A stretch of DNA of 64,000 nt from Halorubrum sp. GN11_10-6_MGM (GCF_005435165.1 NZ_SGUC01000013.1:23292-87291), one strand, 5' to 3'; counted from the first letter of the stretch, positions 26,651 to 34,537 are shown. The notes: a model not told the origin generated them from the letters alone. Numbers and translations are program-made.

Positions 26651-28246
26651 ATGACCACCGAGTCCGCGCTCGCCGACGGGGTTCGAGAGGCGCTTTCGGT
26701 CGACGCCGAGGCGTTCGCCGAGCGCGCGGCCGAGGAGGCCGAGATCGTCAAACAGGAGCTGCGAGACGGCTCCTTCGACAACCACCAGTCGATCGTCGGC
26801 TTCGAGTACGAGTTCTACGCGGTCGGCGACGGGCGGTGGAGCGAAGAGTCGCGAGCGGGCGAGTACGCGCTGATGCGCGTGCCGCGCCGGATGCTGGAGC
26901 TGATGGGCTTCGAGAAGGAGCTTGGACTCCACAACGCCGAGATGTCCACGAGCCCGCAGCCCCTCTCCGACCACGGGCTCCGCGCGCAGCTCGCCGAGGT
27001 CCGCGCGCGGCTGGAGGCCGCCGAGAACACCGCCGGCGTCGAGGGGATGCGGCTGGTCTCCGACGGCCTCTGGACCATCCCACCGGCGGGCGAGACCGCC
27101 CGCGAGTACCTCACCGACAGCGTCGAGGTCGACGGGGTGGTCGTCGCGGTCAACATGAGCGACGCGGTCCGCTACCACGCGATGGCCAACGCGGACCCCG
27201 ACGGGACGGACTGGGACGGAAGAGACGACGCGCGGTCGGCGGACGCCCGGGTCGAGCTCTCCGCGCCGGGCGTGTCGCTTTCGGCGGAGACGGTGATGCC
27301 GGAGAGTCTCATCACGTCGATCCAGCCCCACTACCAGGTGGCCCACGCCGAGACGCTGCCGCGACACTTCCGGTACGCGCTCCGGATCGCCGGGCCGCTC
27401 CTGGCGCTCGGCGTCAACTCTCCCTTCTTCCCCCCGGAGCTGTACGACGACGACTGGGACGGCGAGCGCGTCCTCGCCGAGGGGGCGATCGAGAACCGCG
27501 TCCACGTGTTCGAGTCCGTCCTCAACGCTCGGACCGACGCCGACAAGGTCAGGTTCCCGCGCGAGTTCCACGACGTCGAGACCGCGGTCGACCGCATCGC
27601 GGGCGACGAGACGCTGATCCCGATGCCCGACCCCGGCGGCAGCGACCGCTTCGACGACGCGTTCGCGACGTTCCGGACGAAACACGGCAGCTACTGGCGG
27701 TGGGTCCGCCCCGTCTTCGAGGGGGCGAGCCGCTCGGCCGCGAACGCCCGGATCGAGTTCCGCCCGATCCCCGGCCAGCCGACGGTCCGCGACTCCATCG
27801 CTTTTCAGGGAGCGTTCGCGGGGTTGATGCAGGCGCTCGCCCAGCGCGAACACCCCGTCATCGGCCTCGACTGGGAGACCGCTCGCGACAACTTCTACGC
27901 CGCGGTCGCCGACGGCCTCGACGCCGAGATGGTGTGGGTCGGGCGCGACGGAGAGCGGACGACCGACACGGACGCGCTGTACGGCGACCTCCTCGACCAC
28001 GCGGAGGCAGGGCTCCGGACCGCCGGCTGCGCCGACGACGAGGCCGCCGAGTGGATCGCCCCGCTCCGCTGGCGCGTCGCGAACCGGACGACCCCGGCGA
28101 GCTGGAAGCGCGACCGGGTCCGCGACCGGCTCGACGGCGGCGACGACTTCGAGACGGCGGTCCACGACACCCAGCGCGAGTACATCCGCAAACAGGCGGA
28201 GACACTCGTCGACGGCGGCTTCTCGGCGTGGACGAACGGCGTCTGA
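26651..28246 (+). CDS. Glutamate-cysteine ligase-like protein (GCS2-type fold)
   Basis: The 531-residue protein has the acidic metal/ATP motif IVGFEYEFYAVGDG (about residues 50-63), which resembles the GxExE of carboxylate-amine and glutamate-cysteine ligases. Further family-like parts are TSIQPHYQVAHAETLPRHFR, GVNSPFFPPELYDDDW and ARIEFRPIPGQPTVRDSIAF. Haloarchaea make gamma-glutamylcysteine as their main thiol with such an enzyme, but this protein appears longer than the studied Haloferax GshA. It may be a paralogue joining another amino acid. The TATA box supports ATG 26651. Structured repeat copy B follows the stop by 35 bases. Confidence 0.65.
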   Translation: MTTESALADGVREALSVDAEAFAERAAEEAEIVKQELRDGSFDNHQSIVGFEYEFYAVGDGRWSEESRAGEYALMRVPRRMLELMGFEKELGLHNAEMSTSPQPLSDHGLRAQLAEVRARLEAAENTAGVEGMRLVSDGLWTIPPAGETAREYLTDSVEVDGVVVAVNMSDAVRYHAMANADPDGTDWDGRDDARSADARVELSAPGVSLSAETVMPESLITSIQPHYQVAHAETLPRHFRYALRIAGPLLALGVNSPFFPPELYDDDWDGERVLAEGAIENRVHVFESVLNARTDADKVRFPREFHDVETAVDRIAGDETLIPMPDPGGSDRFDDAFATFRTKHGSYWRWVRPVFEGASRSAANARIEFRPIPGQPTVRDSIAFQGAFAGLMQALAQREHPVIGLDWETARDNFYAAVADGLDAEMVWVGRDGERTTDTDALYGDLLDHAEAGLRTAGCADDEAAEWIAPLRWRVANRTTPASWKRDRVRDRLDGGDDFETAVHDTQREYIRKQAETLVDGGFSAWTNGV

Positions 28247-28280
28247 GGCGAGAGCTGCGGCGCTTTTGACTAGCTGGTGC

Positions 28281-28570
28281 GCGGTGGCGCGTGCCTGTGA
28301 GCGGTCGCCGCAGGCGACCGCGAACAGCACCGCGCGAGGGAGTCGCTGGCTCCCGGAGCGAAGCGGAGGGTGCCAGCGACGAGGCTGGGGAGGCGTGAGG
28401 TGTGGTGTTGCGCGGTGCGGGGCGGGGCTCGAAGGGGCAGCCGCGAGGGCGAAGCACGCCGCAGCAAGCACCGCAGCGAGCGAAGCGAGCGAGGAGCACA
28501 GCAAGGCGCGCGAGTCCTCGCGGCTGGGGCTTCGGTGGTGTTCGCCGTCGATCTGCGCTTATTCATTCAT
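28281..28570 (+). repeat. Structured dispersed repeat, copy B
   Basis: The element of about 290 bases starts GCGGTGGCGCGTGCCT, 35 bases after a stop codon, on the same strand as the upstream gene. Stem 1 is CTGT-GA-GCGGTCGCC/GGCGACCGC-GA-ACAG (28295-28327). Stem 2 is GTCGCTGGC/GCCAGCGAC (28342-28380). A long-range stem pairs CAGCCGCGAGG (28438-28448) with CCTCGCGGCTG (28516-28526). A low-complexity GCGAGCGAAGCGAGCGAGGA lies inside. Sequence matches copy A in conserved blocks, while stems differ and still pair. Frames crossing it look non-coding. Confidence 0.82.
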
Positions 28571-28716
28571 ATACGAGGGGCTAGGCCTTCGGAGGCCTCG
28601 TCGGGGGCGCTCCGAGCCGCCGTGTGGACGCTCACCTCTTGGCCCGTCCACCGTCACCGCAGATTCACCGATCGACGACACCGTACAGTTATCGGTCCGC
28701 CGCGCCACCCGCCCGT

Positions 28717-29166
28717 ATGGACGAGCTGATCGCCGCCGCGCGTGACGCCCTCGAAGCCGCCCACGTCCCGTACTCCGAGTACCGCGTCGGCGCCGCGCTA
28801 CGGACCGCCGACGGAACCGTCTACACCGGCTGTAACATCGAGAACGCGAACTACTCCAGCAGCCTCCACGCCGAGGAGGTCGCGCTCGCGGAGGCGGTGA
28901 AGAACGGTCACCGCGAGTTCGACCGGATCGCGGTCTCGTCGGGCGTCCGCGACGGCGTCACTCCCTGCGGAATGTGCCGACAGAGCCTCGCCGAGTTCGC
29001 GGCCGACGACCTCGTCGTCGCCTGCGACGAGGGCGGCGACGCCGTGACGGAGTACACCCTCGGCGAACTGCTGCCGAACACCATAAGCGAGGGAACGCTC
29101 GACGACGCAAAAGCGAGCGCGAGCGACGCTGCCGGCGCGTCCGGCGGCGACGCCGACTCGAACTGA
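28717..29166 (+). CDS. cdd: Cytidine deaminase
   Basis: The enzyme converts cytidine to uridine in pyrimidine salvage. The 149-residue protein starts at ATG 28717; a box ACAGTTATC 23-31 bases upstream supports this over an earlier in-frame start. Active site: SSLHAEEVALAEAV supplies H51 and the proton-shuttle E53, and VTPCGMCRQSLAEF supplies C84 and C87. The first zinc ligand is histidine, whereas most small tetrameric deaminases use cysteine there. The last 25 residues are a low-complexity tail. A nucleoside phosphorylase that could use the product is encoded at 33545. Confidence 0.93.
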   Translation: MDELIAAARDALEAAHVPYSEYRVGAALRTADGTVYTGCNIENANYSSSLHAEEVALAEAVKNGHREFDRIAVSSGVRDGVTPCGMCRQSLAEFAADDLVVACDEGGDAVTEYTLGELLPNTISEGTLDDAKASASDAAGASGGDADSN

Positions 29167-29183
29167 CCCGGCCGCCGGTCCCG

Positions 29184-30314
29184 TCACTCCGAGACCGACA
29201 CCGCGTCCGGCTCCGGCGGTCCGTCACTCGCTTCCCGGCGCTCGTCGTCCTCTCCGTCCCACTCGCCGACGCGCTCGGCGACCCGTCGCCGGTTCACCTC
29301 GCCGACGCGGTCCGCGACGGAGTCGACCATCTCGAAGAGGTCCTCGCGGACGGGGCTGTCGGGGTCCCGAACCGAGGGCCCGTCCGAGCCCGCCGAGTCG
29401 AAGTCCGGGTGGACGGGGAGCCGCGAGAGGACGGGCACGCCGTAGTCGTCCCGGATTTCGTCGCCGCCGCCCTCGCCGAAGACGGCGTGGGTGTCGCCGC
29501 ACTCGGGGCACCGGAACGCGCTCATGTTCTCGACGACGCCGAGGACCGGCGCGTCGTGCTCGTCGAACAGGCGGAGCCCCTTGCGAGCGTCGGCGACGGC
29601 CATCTCCTGGGGCGTCGTGACGATGACGACGCCGGCGACGGGGAGCGACTGGAGCAGGTTCAGCGAGGCGTCGCCGGTGCCCGGCGGGAGGTCGACGACG
29701 AGGTAGTCGAGCCGCCCCCACTCGACCTCGTTGACGAACTTCATCATCACGTTGTTCACCATCGGCCCGCGCAGCACCGCCGGCTGGTCGCCGTCGGGCA
29801 TGAGGTGGTCGGTGCTCATCACGCGGACCCCGTCGGCGGCCGGGGGAACGATCTCCTCGTTCGGCGTGACACCCGGTTCGTTCTCCGTCGGCAGCAGCCG
29901 GGGTACGTTCGGCCCGTGGACGTCGGCGTCGAGGATGCCGACGCGAGCACCCCGCTCGCGGAGCCCCGCGGCGAGGTTCGCGGCCACGGTCGTCTTGCCG
30001 ACGCCCCCCTTGCCGGAGGCGACGGCGATCACGTTGCGGACGCCGGGGAGGACGTCGGTCTTGTGGCCGTGTTCCTCGCGGAACTCGGCGCGGAGGTCGG
30101 GTTCGAGTCCGGCCTCCTCGATCACCTCGCGGACCGCGTCGCCGATCGCCATCTCCGCCGGCGCGTGCGGGGCGTTGAACGCGAGCGACACCTCCGCGGT
30201 GCCGTCGCTGATCGTTACGTCGTCGACGAGGCCCATCGAGACGATGTCGTCGCCGTTTTCGGGGTCGTCGACGGCGGCGAGTCGGTCGGTCAGTTCGGCT
30301 TCGGTGAGTGTCAT
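29184..30314 (-). CDS. apbC: Mrp/NBP35-family iron-sulfur cluster carrier ATPase
   Basis: The 376-residue protein has an N-terminal DUF59-like domain (LAAVDDPENGDDIVSMGLVD; residues 1-85). The deviant Walker A motif VIAVASGKGGVGKTTVAANL, VVDLPPGTGDASL and a CPECG pair (ENMSAFRCPECGDTH) are the Mrp/ApbC signature. Such dimers bind and transfer [4Fe-4S] clusters. An acidic tail follows. It lies 81 bases downstream of a three-gene Fe-S membrane module on the same strand, so it may help mature that module; this is inference. The gap contains a short tandem repeat and no clear promoter. Confidence 0.93.
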   Translation of the reverse strand: MTLTEAELTDRLAAVDDPENGDDIVSMGLVDDVTISDGTAEVSLAFNAPHAPAEMAIGDAVREVIEEAGLEPDLRAEFREEHGHKTDVLPGVRNVIAVASGKGGVGKTTVAANLAAGLRERGARVGILDADVHGPNVPRLLPTENEPGVTPNEEIVPPAADGVRVMSTDHLMPDGDQPAVLRGPMVNNVMMKFVNEVEWGRLDYLVVDLPPGTGDASLNLLQSLPVAGVVIVTTPQEMAVADARKGLRLFDEHDAPVLGVVENMSAFRCPECGDTHAVFGEGGGDEIRDDYGVPVLSRLPVHPDFDSAGSDGPSVRDPDSPVREDLFEMVDSVADRVGEVNRRRVAERVGEWDGEDDERREASDGPPEPDAVSVSE

Positions 30315-30331
30315 TGGGTTGGGTTGGCGGC

Positions 30332-30380
30332 GGGTCGGTCTGCGAGCGGTACGCGACGGCGGGTCGGTCTGCGAGCGATA
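30332..30380. repeat. Two-copy 29-bp tandem repeat
   Basis: GGGTCGGTCTGCGAGCG occurs at 30332 and again at 30361, a 29-base period, in the gap between the Mrp gene and the small membrane protein gene. Confidence 0.6.
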
Positions 30381-30395
30381 CTCTGGGGGACTCCG

Positions 30396-30704
30396 TCAGA
30401 AGAACACGGCCCCGATGATCAGCGTCGCCACGAAGAGGCTCCCCCACAGCACGGTGGTGAGGCCGGCGAGGTAGCCGACGCCGAGCAGGCCCGCGAACCG
30501 GTCGCTCGGGTCGCCGAGGAACCACGCCGCGACCATCGCGTACACCGGCGCGAGGACGATCCCGAAGATGAGGTACGTCCCCGGGCCGACGAACGGGAGC
30601 GTGTACTCCGCGGACAGCGGGACCGCCGCGGGCGACGCGGCGACCGTCGGGACCGACGCGGCGACCGCGGCGATGAGAGCCGTCAGGGGTGCGAGCGCAG
30701 TCAT
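30396..30704 (-). CDS. Small membrane protein of the Fe-S/NrfD module
   Basis: The 102-residue protein has three hydrophobic segments (about 5-25, 40-62 and 72-101). It starts ATG 30704, overlapping the nrfD-like stop by four bases (ATGA), so it is translationally coupled and probably part of the same complex. No heme- or metal-binding motif is seen. The order Fe-S protein, NrfD-like protein, small membrane protein suggests an accessory or assembly subunit. I do not recognise a named family. Confidence 0.7.
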   Translation of the reverse strand: MTALAPLTALIAAVAASVPTVAASPAAVPLSAEYTLPFVGPGTYLIFGIVLAPVYAMVAAWFLGDPSDRFAGLLGVGYLAGLTTVLWGSLFVATLIIGAVFF

Positions 30705-32032
30705 GCGTCCACCTCCTCGTGGTCTTCGATCGCGTGGAGTTCGACCACCGGGATCACCTTCGAGACGACGAGGAAGAACAGCACGACGACGCCGATGGTC
30801 CCGAGGACGGCCGAGATCTCGACCGCCGAGGGGACGTACTGCCCGGGCACCCCGTCGTACAGGGCGAAGTGCGCGTGCTGGAGCCCCTCGACGACGAACA
30901 GTACCTTCTCCGTGAGCGTGCCGAAGAGCACGCCGACGGAGATCCCCACGAGCGCCCGCAGGTCGAACAGGTCGGGGCGCAGCGCGGTCGCGAAGGCGTA
31001 CAGCATCGCGAGGACGACGAGGCCGATCGCGACCCAGTACAGCGGGGTCGAGATCTTCACCTCGGTCGCGTGCTGGAGCGTGGTCGGGGCCGCGAAGATC
31101 CCCGTGATCACCTGCTGGAGCTGGAGCCACAGGAAGATGAGGCTGAAGAAGCCGAGCCACTTGGCGAGCCCTTGGAAGACGGCCCGCGGGATGAGCTCCT
31201 CCCAGCCGTACGCGTACCGGAACGCGGCCGCGACGATGATGATCCCCGCGACCGCCGAGGTCAGCGCGATGGAGAGGAACGACGGCCCCTGAACGCCGCC
31301 GGCCCAGCCCGCCATCGACGGGAGCAGCGAGAACAGCCACGGGATCACCCCGCCGTGGAGCAACAGCGGCGCCATGATGATGATCGCGAACGCGATCCAC
31401 CAGACCATCCGCTCGACGACCTCGTCCTCTCGCTCGGTGTACCCGACGGTCAGCGCCGAGTACAGGGGTTCGAGCCGGTCCGGAAGCCGGTCGCGGAGGC
31501 GGGTGACGTCGTAGCGGATCGTCAGGGCGAGGTACGTCGCCGTCAGCACGAAGTAGGCCGTGATGACGGTTACGTCCCACATCAGCGGCGACCACTGGAC
31601 GCGCGTCGGCCACGCCGGCAGCACGCTGGTCACCAGCCGGTCCGGCCGGCCGACGTGGATGAGGATGAAGATGCCGGCGCAGGTGAGCGCGGCGATCGTG
31701 AGCAGTTCCGCCAGCCGCGCGACGGGCTGGTAGGTGTCCATCCCGAGCAGGCGCACCGCGGCCGAGAGGATGATCCCGCCGTGGGCGATGCCGACCCACC
31801 AGATGAACGCGCCGATGTAGAGCCCCCACGGCACGCCGCCGCCGGAGCCCCAGTCGGCGAGGTTGGTGACGATCAGCCCGTGCCGGAGCTGCCGGCTGTA
31901 GAAGAACAGCCAGACCCCGATCAGCCCGAGCGCGACCGCCAGCGCCGCGATGTACCGCGTCGAGAACGACCGGATCGGGCGAGTCAGCGTGTCGCGGTCG
32001 ACGCCCGTCACGTCGACGCCGTCGACGCTCAC
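30701..32032 (-). CDS. nrfD: NrfD/PsrC-family quinone-interacting membrane subunit
   Basis: The 443-residue integral membrane protein has about nine or ten helices. NrfD/PsrC subunits bind menaquinone and exchange electrons with an attached four-cluster ferredoxin subunit. Family-like segments include GGVPWGLYIGAFIWWVGIAH, RPDRLVTSVLPAWPTRVQWS and FSLIFLWLQLQQVITGIFAA. The start overlaps the stop of the Fe-S gene and the end overlaps the next gene, four bases each. No molybdopterin or other catalytic subunit is encoded nearby, so the donor or acceptor is unknown. The symbol marks the family, not nitrite reduction. Confidence 0.87.
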   Translation of the reverse strand: MSVDGVDVTGVDRDTLTRPIRSFSTRYIAALAVALGLIGVWLFFYSRQLRHGLIVTNLADWGSGGGVPWGLYIGAFIWWVGIAHGGIILSAAVRLLGMDTYQPVARLAELLTIAALTCAGIFILIHVGRPDRLVTSVLPAWPTRVQWSPLMWDVTVITAYFVLTATYLALTIRYDVTRLRDRLPDRLEPLYSALTVGYTEREDEVVERMVWWIAFAIIIMAPLLLHGGVIPWLFSLLPSMAGWAGGVQGPSFLSIALTSAVAGIIIVAAAFRYAYGWEELIPRAVFQGLAKWLGFFSLIFLWLQLQQVITGIFAAPTTLQHATEVKISTPLYWVAIGLVVLAMLYAFATALRPDLFDLRALVGISVGVLFGTLTEKVLFVVEGLQHAHFALYDGVPGQYVPSAVEISAVLGTIGVVVLFFLVVSKVIPVVELHAIEDHEEVDA

Positions 32033-33306
32033 GCCTCTTCACCCCCGTTCGCGGCGGCGCCCCGGTCGAGTACTTCCTTGCGATCGTCGACGAGGCCGAC
32101 ATCCTCGTACGCGACCGGCCCCTCGACCTGTTCGGCGTGCGGCGACGGTTCGTTGCCGACGAACCGGACGTTCGGCTCGGTGCCGCGCTCCTCCATCAGC
32201 TTGAACGTCGACACGGTGTGCCCCTTCCGGTTCGGGTAGTCGGAGCGGTCGTTCTCCTGTCCGTCGCGGTACTCGCGGAGGTGCCGGTTCGGGTCGCTCT
32301 CCGGGTCGTTCAGGTCGCCGAAGTGGATCGCGTCCATCGCACACGCCTCCTGACAGGCCGTGGTGCCGACCTTCTCTTCGCCCATCTGTCCGTCCTGCCG
32401 GTCGACGCAGAACGTACACTTGCCCATCACGCCCTCCGGCGGACGAGAGCCGACCCAGCGTCCGCGGTCGTCGATCTGGTGGTCGTCGTCGACCTCGGAC
32501 TCGGGCACGTCGGGCTCGCCCCACTGGAAGTAGTTGACCCCGTACGGGCACGACACCTCGCAGTAGCGGCAGCCGATACAGATGTCGTAGTCGGTCAAGA
32601 CGAGGCCGTCCTCCTCGCGGGTGTGGCGCGCGCCGACCGGGCACACCTTCGTACACGGCGAGTCGGTACAGTGCTGGCAGGTCCGCGGGAGGAAGTTCGT
32701 CTCCTCGCCCTGCCCCTCGTCCTCGAACGCGAAGACGTACATCCAGTTGGCGCCCCGCGAGAGGTTGTGCTCCTGATTACACGCGACCATACAGGCGAGA
32801 CACCCGTCGCAGTTGTTGAGGTTGATCGTCATCCCCCAGCGGGTGCCGTCGCCCTCGGCTCCGCCGCCGGCGCCTCCGGCGGCGCCGTCTCCCTCGCCGC
32901 CGGTTGTCGCGCCCGCGGAACCGAGCCCGCCGAGCCCGAGCGCGGCGGCCGCGGCGCCCTTCTTCATCACCGACCGGCGCGACTCCGCGTCCTCACCGCC
33001 GACGTTCCGCAAGGCCTCCCCGAGGCCGCCGAACGCCTCCTCGACGCGGTCGACGGCGTTCACGTCGTCCGCGTCGACCTCGTCGGGATCTGGGATCTCG
33101 ACCTCCCGGTCGTCGACGTCGAACTCCGCGAGGAGCCGGTCGTGGTACCGGCGGTAGAACTCGACCTCGGAGAGCTCGTCCGCGGCCACCCGCTGGGCGT
33201 CGCGGGCCATCTCCGCGCCGAGGTCGGCGTCGAACTCGGTCTCCTCGAGGAGTCGCCTGTCCGCCTCGTCCACCGTCGTGTACATCGATCCGTCGTCTGT
33301 GCTCAT
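32029..33306 (-). CDS. Four-cluster ferredoxin-type Fe-S subunit with internal twin-arginine motif
   Basis: The 425-residue protein carries four [4Fe-4S] sites: C166/C169/C172/C176, C210/C213/C218/C222, C243/C246/C249/C253 and C297/C300/C318/C322, with the usual mixing of ligands between paired sites. This is the HybA/DmsB/PsrB electron-wire layout. The ferredoxin part is preceded by about 108 acidic residues, then SRRSVMKKGAAAAALGLGGL (109-128), which looks like a Tat signal, and then a glycine-rich linker. Tat signals normally sit at the N-terminus, so either the extension is a separate cytoplasmic domain or translation also starts at M114. Start ATG 33306. It overlaps the nrfD-like gene. 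Confidence 0.88.
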   Translation of the reverse strand: MSTDDGSMYTTVDEADRRLLEETEFDADLGAEMARDAQRVAADELSEVEFYRRYHDRLLAEFDVDDREVEIPDPDEVDADDVNAVDRVEEAFGGLGEALRNVGGEDAESRRSVMKKGAAAAALGLGGLGSAGATTGGEGDGAAGGAGGGAEGDGTRWGMTINLNNCDGCLACMVACNQEHNLSRGANWMYVFAFEDEGQGEETNFLPRTCQHCTDSPCTKVCPVGARHTREEDGLVLTDYDICIGCRYCEVSCPYGVNYFQWGEPDVPESEVDDDHQIDDRGRWVGSRPPEGVMGKCTFCVDRQDGQMGEEKVGTTACQEACAMDAIHFGDLNDPESDPNRHLREYRDGQENDRSDYPNRKGHTVSTFKLMEERGTEPNVRFVGNEPSPHAEQVEGPVAYEDVGLVDDRKEVLDRGAAANGGEEA

Positions 33307-33416
33307 GGTGGGTGTGGGGTCGTCTCCCGCCGACCGTACGCGATCCGGGGGGTCAATCGTGACTCCGGTTCCAACGCCGCGGCAAGGGCGCGAAGATGTT
33401 CGAACCGACGGATAAA

Positions 33417-33500
33417 GAACCGGACCCGCAGCGATCGAACTGGTCGACACCGAACCGGACCCGCAGCGATCGAACCGGCCGACACCGAACCGGGGTCGCC
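33417..33500. repeat. 35-bp tandem repeat, about 2.4 copies
   Basis: Units begin at 33417, 33452 and 33487 with GAACCGG; the first two share GAACCGGACCCGCAGCGATC and differ mainly in GAACTGGTCG versus GAACCGGCCG. The array lies in the divergent gap between the Fe-S gene and the nucleoside phosphorylase gene. Confidence 0.8.
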
Positions 33501-33544
33501 GCGAGCCGGAACTGGTTTGAGACGGCTCCCCCAACCGCGGGGAC

Positions 33545-34426
33545 ATGACCGACGAGATCGACGCCGACGGCCCCGACTCACGCTCCGGCGGCACCGACGC
33601 TCCCGCCGCGGACGCAGAGAGCGAGGACCCCAACGACGAGGCCGGCTACCACGTCGAGGTCGCGCCCGAGGACGTCGCGGACGCGGTCCTGCTCCCCGGG
33701 AACCCCGAGCGCGTCGACAAGATCACGGCGCTGTGGGACGGCCACGAGGAGGTCGCGCGCCACCGCGAGTACCGCACCGCGACCGGAACGTACGACGGCG
33801 CACCGATCTCGGTCACCTCCACCGGTATCGGCTCGCCGTCGGCCGCCATCGCCGTCGAGGAGCTCGCGCGCGTCGGGGTGGACACGTTCATCCGAGTCGG
33901 CTCCTGCGGCGCGATCCAGCCGGAGATGGACGTCGGCGATCTCGTCATCACCACTGGGGCCGTCCGGCAGGAGGGGACGAGCGACGAGTACGTCCGCGAG
34001 GACTACCCCGCGACCGCCGACGGCGAGGTCGTCTCCGCGCTGGTCGCCGCCGCCGAGCGGCTCGGCCACGACTACCACACCGGCGTCACGATGAGCGCCG
34101 ACTCCTTCTACGCCGGGCAGGGACGGCCCGGGTTCGAGGGGTTCGAGGCCGCCGGCTCCGACGAGCTCGTCGCCGAACTCCGGGACGCGAACGTGAAGAA
34201 CATCGAGATGGAGGCGTCGGCGATCCTCACGATAGCGAGCGTGTACGGGCTCCGCGCGGGCGCGGTCTGCTCCGTCTACGCCAACCGCGTGACCGGCGAG
34301 TTCCGGACGGAGGGCGAGTCGCGCGCGGCCGAGACCGCGAGCCTCGCCGTGAAGCTCCTCGCGCGAATGGACGAGGTGAAACGCGAGGCCGGCGCCGACC
34401 GCTGGCACGCCGGCCTCTCGCTGTAG
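33545..34426 (+). CDS. udp: Nucleoside phosphorylase (uridine phosphorylase-like)
   Basis: The enzyme cleaves a nucleoside with phosphate to base and ribose-1-phosphate. The 293-residue protein has a disordered acidic N-terminal tail (1-35) and then the NP-I fold: VLLPGNPERVDKI (phosphate loop), VTSTGIGSPSAAIAVEEL, FIRVGSCGAIQPEMDVGDLV and VKNIEMEASAILTIASVYG, whose MEAS segment contacts the ribose. It groups with uridine phosphorylases, though some haloarchaeal members have been shown to act on guanosine, so base specificity is open. Likely TATA TGGTTTGAG lies about 25-33 bases before the ATG. It may feed ribose-1-phosphate to the archaeal pentose bisphosphate pathway. Confidence 0.88.
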   Translation: MTDEIDADGPDSRSGGTDAPAADAESEDPNDEAGYHVEVAPEDVADAVLLPGNPERVDKITALWDGHEEVARHREYRTATGTYDGAPISVTSTGIGSPSAAIAVEELARVGVDTFIRVGSCGAIQPEMDVGDLVITTGAVRQEGTSDEYVREDYPATADGEVVSALVAAAERLGHDYHTGVTMSADSFYAGQGRPGFEGFEAAGSDELVAELRDANVKNIEMEASAILTIASVYGLRAGAVCSVYANRVTGEFRTEGESRAAETASLAVKLLARMDEVKREAGADRWHAGLSL

Positions 34427-34537
34427 CTCGCTTCCGCCTCTCACCGTCGCGCGCCGCCGCCACTTCCGGGCCGTCACCGCCGCGATCGCGCGCCTCCGCC
34501 GCCGCCGAGACGCGACCTCCGAGGCGTTCCAAAGCGA

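Noticed and set aside
28578..28600. AGGCCT-TCGG-AGGCCT hairpin after repeat copy B as a terminator
   Set aside because: No T-run follows and the arms are a self-complementary six-mer that can arise by chance; not enough to call.
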